Assembly: GCA_947683625.1 (NCBI GenBank)
Contig: CANTUR010001083.1
Span: forward strand, 62,001 to 126,000
Length of the DNA stretch: 64,000 bases
Direction of reading: 5' to 3'
DNA from: Mallotus nudiflorus
Lineage: Eukaryota; Streptophyta; Magnoliopsida; Malpighiales; Euphorbiaceae
The translations under genes and the position numbers were made by a program. Below the pieces are notes generated by a model. It did not search any database. It saw only the letters and a program-made list of their open reading frames with translations, and was not told where the DNA came from. Position 1 is the stretch's first letter; the number at the start of each line of letters is the position of its first letter. This document shows, piece after piece, positions 39,651-50,900 of this stretch.

Positions 39651-42600
39651 AGAGGGCTAAATGGGGGCTATAAACTTCGTCTGTAGCGATTTATCTTCAG
39701 GCCCAAATACCTTTAGGCCAATGAATTTGATAGAGTGGGCTTTCACAGTTGGGCTTCAAATGGACATTCATGGCAGCATCGGTTGACCTATGGGGCCCAT
39801 AATATATCAAATTGAAGTTGACTTAGAGGGCTATAATAGGGGCTATAATATTCATCTATAGCAATTTTTCTTCAGGCCAAAATACCTTTGTTTAGGCCTA
39901 TGAATTTGATAGAGTGGGCTTTCGCAGTTGGGCTTCAAATGGACATTCGTCATAGCATCGGTTGACCCACGGGACCCATAGTATATCAAATCAAAGCTGA
40001 CTCAGAGGACTATAATGGGGTCCATAAACTTCATCTATAGTGGTTTGTTCTCAGGCCCAAATACTTTTGTTTAGGCCTATGAATTTAATAGAGTGGGCTT
40101 TTGTACTCGGATTTCAAATGGATGTTCGTGGAAGTATCAGTTGACCCACTGGGCCCATAATATATCAAATCAAATCTGACACAGAGGGATATAATAGGGG
40201 TTATAAACTTCACCTATAGCGGACCGTCTTCGGCCCTAAATATTTTTGTTTAAGCCCATGGATTTGATAGAGTGGGCTTTTGCACTTGGGTTTCAATTGG
40301 ACGTTTGTGGCAGCATCGATTGAATTAGGGGCCCATAATATATCAAATCGAAGCTGACTGAGAGGCCTATAGTAGGGGCTATAAACTTCCTCTATAGCGA
40401 TTTGTCTTCGGGCTCAAATACCTTTGTTTAGGCCCATGGATTTGATAGAGTGGGCCTTCACACTAGGTTTTCGATTGGATGTTCGTGCCAGCATCGCTTG
40501 AACCACGGGGCCCAAAATATATCAAATCGAAGCTGACTCAAAGGACTATAATGGGGGCTATAAACTTCATCTATATCGGTTTGTCTTCGGGCCCAAATAC
40601 CTTTATTTATGCCCATGGATTTGACAGAGTAGGCTTTCGCACTTAGGCTTCAAAAGGACGTTCATGGCAGCATCAGTTGAACCATAGGGCCCATAATATA
40701 TCAAATCAAAGCTGACTCAGATGCCTATAATGGGGGCTATAAACTCCATTTATGGCGGGCCGTGTTCGGGCCCAAATATTTTTTTTAGGCCCATGGATTT
40801 GATAGAGTGGGCTTTCGCACTTGGGCTTCAATTGGACGTTCATGGTAGCATTGGTTGAACCACGGTGTCCATAATATATCAAATTGAAGCTGAATCAGAG
40901 GCATATAATGGGGGCTATGAACTTCGTCTATAGTGGTTTGTCTTCGGGCCCAAATACCTTTGTTTAAGCCCATAAATTTGATAGAGTGGGCTTTCATACT
41001 TGGGCTTCAAATGGACGTTCATGGCAGCATCTGTTGAACCATGGGGCCCATAATATATCAAATTGAAGCTAACTCAGAGGCGTATAATGGGGGCTATAAG
41101 CTTCATCCATAGCGGGCCGTCTTCGGGCCCATGGATTTGATAGAGTGGGCTTTCGCACTTGGGTTTCAATTGGACGTTCATGGTAGCATCGGTTGAACTA
41201 GGGTCCATAATATATCAAATCGAAGTTGACTTGGAGGCCTATAATGGCGGTTATGAACTTTTTCTATAGCAGTTTGTCTTCGAGCCCAAATACCTTTGTT
41301 TAGGCCCATGGAATTAACAAAGTGGGGTTTCACACTTGGGCTTCAAATGGACGTTCATGGCAACATCAGTTGACCCACAAGGCCCATAATATATCAAATC
41401 AAAGCTGACTCAGAGGGATATAATGGGGGCTATAAACTTTGTCTATAGCGGTTTGTCTTCGAGTCCAAATACCTTTGTTTAGGCCCATGAATTTGATAGA
41501 GTGGGCTTTCACACTTGGGCATCAAATGGATGTTTGTGGTAGCATCAATTGACCCATGGGGTCCATAATATATCAAATCGATGCTGACTTAGAGGGCTAT
41601 AATGGGGGCTATAAACTTCATCTATAGCGGTTTGTCTTTGGGCCTAAATACCTTTGTTTCGGCCCATCAATTTGATGGAGTGGGCTTTTGCTCTTGGGCT
41701 TCAAATGGAATTTCGTTGCAGCATCGGTTGATCCACGGAGCCCATAATATATCAAATTAAAGCTGCTCAAAGGGCTATAATGGGGGCTATTAACTTTGTC
41801 TATAGCGGTTTATCTTCAGGCCCAAATACCTTTGTTTAGGCCAATGAATTTGATAGAGTGGGCTTTCTTACTTGGGCTTCAAATGGACTTTCGTGGCAGC
41901 ATCGGCTGACCCACAAAGCCCTTAATATATCAAATTAAAGCTCACTCAGAGGGCTATCATGGGGGCTATAAACTTCATCTACAGCGGTTTGTATTTGGGC
42001 CCAAATACCTTTGTTTAGGCTAATGAATTTGACAGAGTGGGCTTTCATACTTGGGCTTCAAATGGACTTTCATGGTAGCATCGGTTGACCCATGGGGCCC
42101 ATAATATATCAAATCGAAGCTCACTCAGAGGGCCATAATGGGGGCTATAAACTTTGTCTATAGCAGTTTGTCTTCAGGCCCAAATACCTTTGTTTCGGCC
42201 CATGGATTTGATAGAGTGGGCTTTCGCACTTGGGCTTCATATGGACGTTCGTGCCAGCATCGGTTCACCCACGGGGCCCATAATATATCAATTCAAACCT
42301 GAATTAGAGGGCTATGATAGGGGCTATCAACTTTGAATATAGCGGGCTATCTTCGGAACCAAATATTTTTGTGTAGGCCTATTGATTTGATAGAGTCAGC
42401 TTTCGCACTTGGGCTTCAAATGGACGTATGTGGCAGCATCAGTTCACTCACGGGGCCCATAATATATCAAATCGAAGCTAAATCAGAGGGCTATGGTAAG
42501 GGCTATAAAATTCACCTATAGCGGGCCATCTTTGGGCCCAAATATTTTTATATAAGCCCATGGATTTGATAGAGTGGGCTTTCACACTTGGGCTTCAAAT

Positions 42601-43012
42601 GGATGTTCATGGTAGCAACGGTTGACCCACGAGGTCCATAACATATCAAATCGAAGCTGACTAAGAGGGCTATAATGGGGGCTATAAACTTCATCTATAA
42701 CGGTTTTTCTTTGGGCCTAAATACCTTTGTTTAGGCCCATGGATTTGATAGAGTGGGCTTTCGCACTTGGGCTTCAAATGGATGTTCGTGGTAGCATCGG
42801 TTGACCCACGGGGCCCATAATATATCAAATCAAAGATGATTCAGAGGGCTGTAATGGGGGCTATAAACTTCATCTATAGCAATTTGTCTTGTGGCCCAAA
42901 TACCTTTGTTTAGACCCATGAATTTGATAGAATGGGCTTTCACACTTGGGATTCAAATGGATGTTCGTGGCAGCATCAGTTGACCCATAGGAACCATAAT
43001 ATATCAAATTGA

Positions 43013-43208
43013 GTCTTTAGCAAGTAACTTACACAATGGCTTTGCGATCTTTGAAAAATCCTTGATAAATATCCTATATCCTTAACACAAGGAAGCTTCT
43101 TATATCCTTAACACATTTAGGAGGTGGTAATTTAATGATTACTTCTATCTTCACTCTATCAACTTCAATGCCTCTCTCTGAAATTAAGTGACCAAGAATG
43201 ATTCCTTC
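43013..43208 (-). pseudogene. RT C-terminal / tether remnant, cut off before RNase H
   Basis: Downstream of the RT frame's stop the minus strand still reads ILGHLISERGIEVD and KLPPPKCVKDIRSFL, the usual link between RT and RNase H in Ty3/gypsy elements. Further stops then follow, and the similarity ends at 43013 where inverted satellite begins. Nothing of RNase H is left. A 15-bp direct repeat (43075-43089 and 43101-43115) disrupts the segment. Confidence 0.8.
43075..43115. repeat. 15-bp direct repeat, 26-bp period
   Basis: TATATCCTTAACACA occurs at 43075-43089 and again at 43101-43115, separated by AGGAAGCTTCT. It lies in the degenerate RT tether where the coding match is locally lost, so it looks like a small secondary duplication. 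Confidence 0.8.
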
Positions 43209-44380
43209 TTAAGCCATGAAGTCACATTTTTCCCAATTCAAGACCAATCCATGTTTGGTACACCTGTTAAGAACTTTAGATAGATTGTCTAAAAAATATG
43301 AAAAGTTAGTACTATAGACACTAAAGTTATCCATAAAAACTTCTGCACAATCATCAAGCAAATCACTAAATACTGAATACATACATCGTTGAAAAGTTGC
43401 AAGTGCATTACATAAACTAAAAGGCATACGCCTAAAAGTGAAAGTACCATAAGGACATGTAAAAGTAGTCTCAGGTTGATCTTCAGGGTGAACAGGGATT
43501 TAATAAAATCCACTAAGTCCATTTAGGTAACAAAAATAAGAAAAATTAGCTAGCCTCTATAGAACTTGGTCAATAAAAGTCAATGGGAAATGGTCCTTCC
43601 TGGTTGCTTTATTTAATTTACGATAATCAATGCATATATGCCATCCAGTGATAGTTCTAGTCGGTATCAAATCATTAGATTCATTCCTAACAACAGTTAA
43701 ACCTCCCTTCTTTGGAACAACTTGAACAAGGCTTACCCAATTACTATCACTAATGGAATAAATGATTCCATTATTAAGCAACTTAGTCACCTCTTTTCTT
43801 ACCACTTTTTTAAGAGTGGGATTCAATCGCCTTTGAACTTTAATAGAAGGTTTGACATTATCTTCTAAAAGAATTCTATGCATACATATTGTAAGACTAA
43901 TGCCCTTCAAATCATTAATAGAATAACCAACAGCATTTTTATGACTATTCAACTTATCACACAAAGCATCAACATAATCATTAGGCAAATATGAATTAAC
44001 AATAAAAGGATATTGAAAATTAGAGTTAAGAAATGCACATATGAGATTTAATGGTAAAGGCTTGAGCTCTAACTCTAACTTTTCACTTGATGTAGTGGCC
44101 TTTGGATCATCTTCCATCCTTAAAGATTCAAATCTTGATGTTCTTTGAAAAGGTTGATATGGGCTTATCTCTAAAACTTGCTCATAAGGTTCATGAACCT
44201 TATTTAGCTCCATAGAATCACTTTTTAAAAATTCATGAATTACTTCTTCTATACATCCTTTAATAACATCAGTAGCATCAATAGAATCAACTTTACTTGC
44301 CACTTCTATAGGTGTTGACTTCACTATATTTAACACATTAAATTCCATAGATTCATTATCCACTTCCAATATGATTTTCC
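43209..44380 (-). pseudogene. Reverse transcriptase pseudogene with upstream linker
   Basis: Reading one minus-strand frame from 44435 down to 43209 gives an acidic linker (about 150 residues, LELKPLPLN toward its end). The RT domain follows from about 43835: QRRLNPTLKK, GIIYSISDSNWVS, VQVVPKKGG, CIDYRKLN, FPLTFIDQ, then CYLNGLSGFY, TFTCPYGTFTFRRMPFSLC, ATFQRC and EVFMDNFSVY. The frame is interrupted by TAG at 43557-43559 and TAA at 43500-43502, and ends at TAA 43209-43211. Two of the three catalytic aspartates appear changed to asparagine: motif A reads LNG (codon 43521-43523) and motif C reads FMDN (codon 43326-43328). The enzyme would be inactive even without the stops. Both changes are G-to-A on the element's sense strand. 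Confidence 0.9.
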
Positions 44381-45119
44381 CAATCTTCATATCTAAAATT
44401 GCTCTTGCTATCCGTAAAAATGGTCTTCCAAACAAGATTGGAATTTAGAGATCCTCTTTCATTTCCAACACAACAAAATCCGTTGGTATCAGAAACTTAC
44501 CTACTTTTGTTGGCACATTCTCTAAAATCCTAAGTGGATATGTAACAGATTTATCTACTAAGGAAAGAGACATGTTGGTAGGCTTAAGCTCATCCAAGTT
44601 AAGCTTTTTGTAAATTGAATAAGGCATAAGGTAACACTAGCACCAATATCATATAAAGCTTTGTTAAAATGCATACCTCCAATTATACAAGGAACCGTAA
44701 ATGAACCAGGATCCCTGAGCTTCAGTGGAGACTTAGAGTACATGGCTTTGGATTCTTCGATAAGAGATACCAAACCATAGTCTTCAATCTTGCTTTTATG
44801 GTTAACAATATCCTTCAAAAACTTACCATATGCAGGCATGTCCCTTATTGCCTCCACAAATGGTATAGTGATAGTGATCTCCTTTAGATAATTAAGGAAA
44901 TTTCCAAATTTCTTATCCAAATTATGCCTTATGTACCTTTGAGGGAAAGGAAGAGTTTTAATATCCACCTATGGTGATGTAGCATCTTCTTTATTAGTTT
45001 GCAACTTACTCTCATTTTTTTTGTACCATTGACCTCCCCTTCTTTGATCCCTAGCTCTTTATCATCAACCATTATTATTTTTTTCTTACTAGAGCTCCCT
45101 TTAACCTCTTTACCACTCC
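44381..45119 (-). pseudogene. Retropepsin-like aspartic protease region, frameshifted
   Basis: One frame (44558-44968) reads LPFPQRYIRHNLDKKFGNF, PAYGKFLKDI, LRDPGSFTVPCIIGG and ALYDIGASVTL, the last holding the D-x-GAS motif of plant Ty3/gypsy proteases. The frame then changes within about ten codons and continues at 44627 as YSIYKKLNLDEL, KFLIPTDFVVLEM. It is broken by TAA at 44445-44447 and resumes with GRPFLRIARAILDM. The segment between 44969 and 45119 in another frame holds LRSGKEVKGSSSKKK, a basic linker. At least two frameshifts and one stop make this nonfunctional. Confidence 0.86.
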
Positions 45120-46306
45120 TTAAGTAATTGCTTGGCAAGTCTCCTTTTGTGCATACTTTGGTTGGCTTGGAAGCTTTCTTAAGGGTTTAGCATTAGTGGA
45201 AGAAGCTTGTTGGGCAATTTTTATTTCAAGGATTCGATTATGAGGAGCAATTTGTTCAAGCTTAGAAGACATTTGTTTAAATTGATCCTCATTTTTTTTA
45301 TTGATGGCAATTTGTTGGTTGACAAATTGCTCTATAAGGTTCTCTAGGTTAGGTTTAGATTGGGGATGATTGAAAGGTTGTTGCTTTGTAGGGAATCTCG
45401 GTGGGTTTTGAGGTTTGGTGTTTAGGTTAATTTGGGGGTTTAATTGGGAAGACGGGTTTGACCATGAGAATCCAGGATGGTTCCTCCATTGAGGGTTATA
45501 TGAGTTTGAGTTAAGTCCCACTCTTTTATTGAAACCTCCTTGGATATAATTCACATATTCATTGGCACTCATATTACATTAAGAATATGAATGAGGTCCT
45601 CCATAAGGTTAGTACATTCTAATGAATTAACTTAAGATTTACTTACCATTTTAGTGAGGGCATCCACTTTTGCACTAAGCATATTGATTGTATCAAGTTC
45701 CAAAACTCCTCTTGCCTTTGCCATAATAGTTTCTTCACCCATGTACCCTTAAGATGCAAGTTCCTCAAGAAATGTAACGGCCTCTCTAGCTATTTTATCC
45801 ATCCATTTCCCACAATAAGCCGCATTGATGATGTTTATGTTCTCATCCGTCAATCTATTATAAAAGATTTGAGGGATCATCCATTCTGGCAAACCATGAT
45901 TTGGACATTGCCTTTGTAGTTCCTTAAACCTTTCCCAAGCCGAATAGATTTTCTCACTCCCATTATGCTTAAAAGTAGTGATCTCACTCTGAAACTTGAT
46001 TGTCTTAAGTGGCAAAAAATATTTATGCAGAAATGCTTGCTTTAATTGGTCCCATGTGTTAATTGATTCATTAGGCAAACTTGCAAGCCATAGTTATGCC
46101 TTGTCCTTGATCGAAAATGGAAAAAGCCTCAGCTGTATTGCATCATCTGTCACTATATTTATCTTGAAGGTTGCACACACATTGAGGAAAGTCAAAATGT
46201 GAGCACAAGGATCCTTTCCTTATAAGCCTCTAAATTGATTATTTTGTACCATCTGGATAATACTTGGTTTGATCTCAAAGTTATTATTGGCAATAGCCAG
46301 AGCCAC
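45120..46306 (-). pseudogene. gag pseudogene of the Ty3/gypsy element
   Basis: From 46306 the minus strand reads VALAIANNNFEIKPSIIQMV, QNNQFRGL, then in the same frame AHILTFLNVCATFKIN, RLFPFSIKDKA, LPNESINTWDQLKQAFLHKY, ERFKELQRQCPNHGLPEWM and FYNRLTDENINIINAAYCG. This is the retrotransposon gag core. In-frame TAA codons lie at 46220-46222, 46094-46096 and 45749-45751. After a frame change the C-terminal part (45120-45572) has NEYVNYIQGGFN, NPQWRNHPGFSWSN, an Asn/Gln/Pro-rich stretch and QKETCQAIT just before another frameshift. The zinc-knuckle region just upstream of 45572 is degenerate (GGPHSYS then a stop). No credible ATG is left at the N terminus. Confidence 0.88.
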
Positions 46307-46590
46307 AATTCCACTAAAACTACCCGAGATATAGAACAAGTAGGGTGTCGATCCATAGGGAATTTGGGTAATGTTGTATTAATCGAATAGGTACTAAGAT
46401 GGATAGGCAAATAAAATCACAATAATAATCGAGCAAATAAATTACAATCAAAATAACTATTCTAATACTAAAACTACAATTACTATAGGTTCTTGTCAAA
46501 ACACACGGAAGAATTACAATGACAATCAATAAGGATATATTAATTAATTATTCTTGACTTAATGACTAGAAATTAGTGCATATAATCTTT

Positions 46591-46690
46591 AAAAGCAACT
46601 CTCGTTGTCAGATTAAAGTAAAGTTCCTAAAAGCAACTCTTGTTGTCAGATTAAAGTAAAGTTCCTAAAAGCAACTCTCGTTGTCAACTA
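46591..46690. repeat. 38-bp tandem repeat (two full copies plus a partial third)
   Basis: Units at 46591-46628 and 46629-46666 read AAAAGCAACTCTYGTTGTCA, GATTAAAGTAAAGTTCCT. A third starts at 46667 and diverges after TTGTCA. A looser echo (AAAAGCAACTCTCATTGTCA) recurs near 46780, and the following GAGTCTACAARCTYTCTC...GTGTATT segment is also present twice (about 46717 and 46818). The repeats lie in the LTR/leader-like region. Confidence 0.88.
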
Positions 46691-47332
46691 GAAGTGTTCC
46701 TTCCTTGAGTCTACAAACTTTCTCAGTGTATTGCAGAGATAGGAAGAAACCATAAAGAACAGTATACCAAATAAATGCTAAAAAGCAACTCTCATTGTCA
46801 ATCTAGGATATTCCCGTCTAGAGTCTACAAGCTCTCTCGGTGTATTTTAGAGATAGACAAGGAAAGCACAAGTAAATCTACTAATTATTCCCTTTAGATG
46901 AATTCTTTGCTTCTAAATGAATTCAATTCTTAAGTGAATCCAATCAAAGTTCCATCAAAATATTCTAAATCTCATTGTAAATAAATCGGTTTACAAATTA
47001 CACATAGTGATCAAGCACACATAATACAATTCTGTACTAATTGAATTCAAATCAAATAAGTAAGCATGAATATGTAATCCTTATTCGATCAACATTGCAA
47101 TTCCTTTAAATACTTAACCAATATAAATGGTTAATTAAATCAAGAGACAATCAAAAACAATATAGAATAGAAGAGATTGAGTTTATAAAAACCTTTTAAT
47201 TGTCTTCAAGCCAAAAATGATCTCTCTTTATAGAAAAAAAATGGTTTGCTTCCTTCTTCTTGAATTTAGATTTATAAGAGAAAAAAATAGAAAGGAAGAA
47301 TGAACTCTCTTTATGTACAAGGCACTAATGAC

Positions 47333-47342
47333 CTATATATAG
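47333..47342 (-). promoter_or_regulatory. Putative TATA box of the Ty3/gypsy remnant
   Basis: CTATATATAG, palindromic, lies within CGATCTATATATAGGTCATT on the minus strand. It is about 1.0 kb upstream of the first recognisable gag codon and inside the LTR-like region. The position fits a retroelement promoter. Motif-based only. Confidence 0.5.
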
Positions 47343-47918
47343 ATCGTAGAGGTGGTTATAAGAAGTTACAAAATAGAAAGGCACCCTTTGACATGAAGGG
47401 TTACAACCCTATGCAGAATGCATAATATCAAAGGCATTTTTGTCCATCTAAATAACTTTATCTCTTAAGAGTCCCTTTATAAAGTTTGTGTTTCTTTGAG
47501 TTATCTTTTAAATTCAACTTGAATCGCCTCATTTGGATGTCTGTGGATAAAGTTATAAGCAAAATACGAAAAGTGTGCAAAGCTGGGAAGAGATGGCTTG
47601 TGACTGTCATGAGTCATCCTTCTTGTCACGAGTCGGCACAGAATGCTTCTGTCATGAGTTGTCCCTCCATAATAAGTTAGCATAGACACAAACTTGACTT
47701 CCATTTTCTTTATAACCTCCACATTTTAGATAATTCATCCTTAAGTCCTTTTCCATTGATCATTAAACCTAAAAACACATGAAAACATACAAACAAACCT
47801 AAAATGCATTTGGAAAGTAGAAATCACATAATCAAAACATAAAAATAAAAAATCACAACCAAAGTAAACAACATAATCACTTAAATACTCTAAATAAGTA
47901 TGCATATGTGTACTATAT

Positions 47919-50900
47919 CGTGGGTCAACCGATGCCGCCATGAATGTCCAATTGAAGCCCAGGTGCAAAAGCCCACTCTATCAAATCAATGGTCCTAAAC
48001 AAAGGTATTTGGGCCTAAAGATGGATGGCTATAGATGAATTTTATAGCTCCTATTATAGCCCTCTCAATGAGCTTTGATTTGATATATTATGGGCCCCGT
48101 GGGTCAATTGATGCTGCCACGAACATCCATTTAAAGCCCAAGTGTGAAAGCCCACTCTATTAAATCAATGGGCATAAACAAAGGTATTTGGACCCGAAGA
48201 TAGATGGCTATAGATGAAGTTTATAGGCCCTGTTATAGTACTCTCAATGAGCTTTAATTTGATATATTATAGACCCCCGAGGTCAACCGATACTGCCATG
48301 AATGTCCATTTGAAGCCCAACTGTGAATGCCCACTCTATCAAATCAATGGGCCCAAACAAAGGTATTTGGGCTCGAAGACAGATGGCTATAGATGAAGTT
48401 TATAGCCCCCATTATAGCCCTCTCAATGAAAATTGATTTGATATATAATGGATCCCGTGGGTCAACTAATGTTGTCACGAACATCCATTTGAAGCCCAAG
48501 TGTGAAAGCCCACTCTATCAAATCAATCAGCATAAACAAAGGTATTTTGACTTGAAGCCAGAATGCTATAGATGAAATGTTTAGCCATCATTATAGCCCT
48601 TTGAGTCAGCTTTGATTTGATATATTATGCACCTCGTGGGTCAACCGATGTTGCCATGAACGTCCATTTAAAGCCCAAGTACAAAAGCACACTATATCAA
48701 ATCGATGGGCCTAAACAAAGGTATTTAGGCCTAAAGATGGATGGTTATAGGTGAAGTTTATTGCCCCCATTATAGGCCTCTCAGTGAACTTTGATTTGAT
48801 GTATTATGGGCCCCGTGGCTCCACTGATGCTACCACAAATGTCCATTTGAAGCCCAAGTACAAAAGCCCACTCTGTCAAATCAATAGGCCTAAACAAAGG
48901 TATTTGGACCCGAAGACGGATGGCTATAGATGAATTTTATAGCCCCCATTATATCCCTCTCAATGAGCTTTGATTTGATATATTATGGTTCCCGTGGGTC
49001 AACCGATGCTGCCACGAACGTCCATTTAAAGCCCAAGTACGAAAGCCCACTCTATCAAATCAATAGACCTAAACAAAGGTATTTGGACCTAAAGATGGAT
49101 GGCTATAGATGAATTGTATAGCCCCCATTATAGCCCTCTTAATGAGCTTTGATTTGATATATTATGGGCCTCGTGGGTCAACCGATGTTGTCACAAACGT
49201 CCATTTAAAGCCCAAGTGCGAAAGCCCACTCTATCAAATCCATTGGCCTAAATGAAAATATTTGGGCCCGATGATGGACCGCTATAGACAAAGTACATAG
49301 CTCCCATTATAGCCCTCTGAGTCAGCTTCAATTTGATATAGTATGTGCCCCATGGGTCAATCGATGCTGCCACCAATGTCCATTTGAAGCCAAAGTATGA
49401 AAACTCAATCTATCAAATCCACAAGCCTAAATAAAAGTATTTGGCCTTGAAGACGAACCGCTATAGATGAAGTGTATAGCCCCCATTATAGCCCTCTGAG
49501 TGAACTTCAATTTGATATATTATGGGCCCCGTGGGTCAACCGATGCTGCCACGAACTTGCATTTGAAGCCCAAGTATGAAAGCCCACACTTTCAAATCCA
49601 CGGGCATAATAAAAAATATTTGGGCCCAAAGACTGATTTTTATAGATGAAGTGTATAGGCCCCATTATAGCCCTCTAAGTCAACTTTGATTTGATATATT
49701 ATCGTCCCCGTGGGTCAACCGATGCTGCCATGAACATTCATTTGAAGACAAAGTGCAAAAGCCCACTCTATCAAATCCATGGGCCTAAACAAAAGTATTT
49801 GGGCCTAAAGATGGACCACTATAGATAAAGTGTATAGCCCCTATTATAGCCCACCGAGTCAACTTCGATTTGATATATTATAGGCCCTATGGATCAATCG
49901 ATGCTGCCACGAACGTGCTTATAAAGCCCAAGTACGCAAGCCCACACTTTCAAATCGATGGCCTAAACAAAAATATTTGGGCCTGAAGATGGACCGTTAT
50001 AGATGAAGTGTATAGGCCCCATTATAGCCCTCTAAGTTAGCTTCGATGTGATATATTATAGGCCCTGTGGGTCAACCGATGTTGCCACGAACATCCATTT
50101 GAAGCCTAAGTATAAAAGCCCACTCTATCAAATCAATAGGGCTAAATAAAGGTATTTGGGCCCAAAGACGGATGGCCATAGATGAAATTTATAGCCCCTA
50201 TTGTATCCCTTTCAATGAGCTTTGATTTCATATATTATGGACCCCATGGGTCAACCGATGTTGCCATGAATGTCCATTTAAAGACCAAGTGCGAAAACCC
50301 ACTCTATCAAATCAATGGGCCTAAATAAAGGTATATGGGCCCGAAGACGGATGGCTATAGATGAAGTATATATCCCCCATTATACCACTCTCAACAACCT
50401 TCAATTTGATATATTATGGGCCCCGTGGGTCAACCGATGCTGCCATGAACATCCATTTAAAGCCCAAGTACAAAAGCCTACTCTATCAAATCAATGGGCC
50501 TAAACAAAGGTATTTGGGCCTAAAGACGGATGGTTATAGATAAAGTTTATAGCCCCTATTGTAGCCCTCTCAATGAGCTTTGATTTGATATATTATGGGC
50601 CCTGTGGATTAACCGATGCTGCCACGAACGTCCATTTGAAGCCTAAGTGTGAAAGCCCATTATATCAAATCAATGGGCCTAAATAAAGGTATTTGGGCCC
50701 GAAGATGGACTGCTATAGACGAAGTGTATAGCCCCCATTACAGCCCTCTCAATTATCTTTGATTTGAAATATTATGGACCCCGTGGGTCAACCGATGCTA
50801 CCACGAACGTCCATTTAAAGCCCCATGTGAAAGCCTACTCTATCAAATCCACGGACCTAAACAAAAGTATTTGGGCTAGAAGACAGACCGCTATAGATGA

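Larger units (their letters stand above)
26591..43012 (-). repeat. 179-bp satellite array, block B (minus orientation)
   Basis: About 92 monomers of the same family read on the minus strand. On the plus strand one sees CATAATATATCAAATCGAAG, CTGACTCAGAGGGCTATAAT, GGGGGCTATAAACTTCATC, TATAGCGGTTTGTCTTCGGG, CCCAAATACCTTTGTTTAGG and GGCTTCAAATGGACGTTCGT. The subfamily words (GAGTCAGC, AAATTCATGGG or AAATCCATGGG on the minus strand) match block A rather than the block after 47919. Near 27.4-29.5 kb many monomers carry single extra bases. The block ends at ...ATATCAAATTGA, where the retroelement remnant begins. Confidence 0.96.
43013..47918 (-). mobile_element. Decayed, truncated Ty3/gypsy-type LTR retrotransposon (Athila/Tat-like)
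   Basis: About 4.9 kb of non-satellite sequence on the minus strand holds, 5' to 3', an LTR/leader-like region, gag, an aspartic protease region and reverse transcriptase. It breaks off at 43013 before any RNase H or integrase and has no 3' LTR. The protein words are those I know from plant Athila/Tat elements: a gag with TWDQLKQAF and ERFKELQRQCPNHGLPEW, ITLRSGK-like spacer, DIGAS protease motif, GRPFL, and an RT beginning QRRLNPTLKK followed by VQVVPKKGG. There are several in-frame stops and at least four frame changes. No target-site duplication is expected or seen, because the flanking satellite lies in opposite orientations. It cannot be autonomous. Confidence 0.9.
46307..47918 (-). mobile_element. 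5' LTR / leader-like part of the Ty3/gypsy remnant
   Basis: Non-coding AT-rich sequence upstream of gag on the minus strand. It has a TATA box (47333-47342) and a distal segment with repeated CTCATGAC/CTCGTGAC words (about 47600-47660). Tandem 38-bp units lie at 46591-46690. Near gag is TCCCTATGGATCGACACCC (about 46340-46360), which resembles the R-U5 portion of plant Athila/Tat LTRs. I see no clear LTR terminus at 47918 and no convincing primer-binding site before gag, so both the outer LTR end and part of the leader seem lost. The frames at 46192-46529 and 47486-47968 in this stretch have no recognisable products. Confidence 0.65.

Noticed and set aside
26591..43012. Inverted block as a DNA transposon with terminal inverted repeats
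   Set aside because: The block consists only of satellite monomers, with no transposase, no target duplication and no defined terminal repeat.
43289..43522. 77-codon minus-strand frame overlapping the RT
   Set aside because: It is the wrong frame over the RT remnant; the frame carrying RT motifs is shifted by one.
45996..46202. 68-codon plus-strand frame
   Set aside because: Antisense shadow of the gag pseudogene.
43013..47918. Intact, potentially mobile retrotransposon
   Set aside because: Multiple stops and frameshifts, altered RT catalytic residues, no RNase H, integrase or 3' LTR.
47741..47968. 75-codon minus-strand frame at the satellite/retroelement border
   Set aside because: Starts in satellite and runs into the retroelement flank; a chance chimera of the junction.
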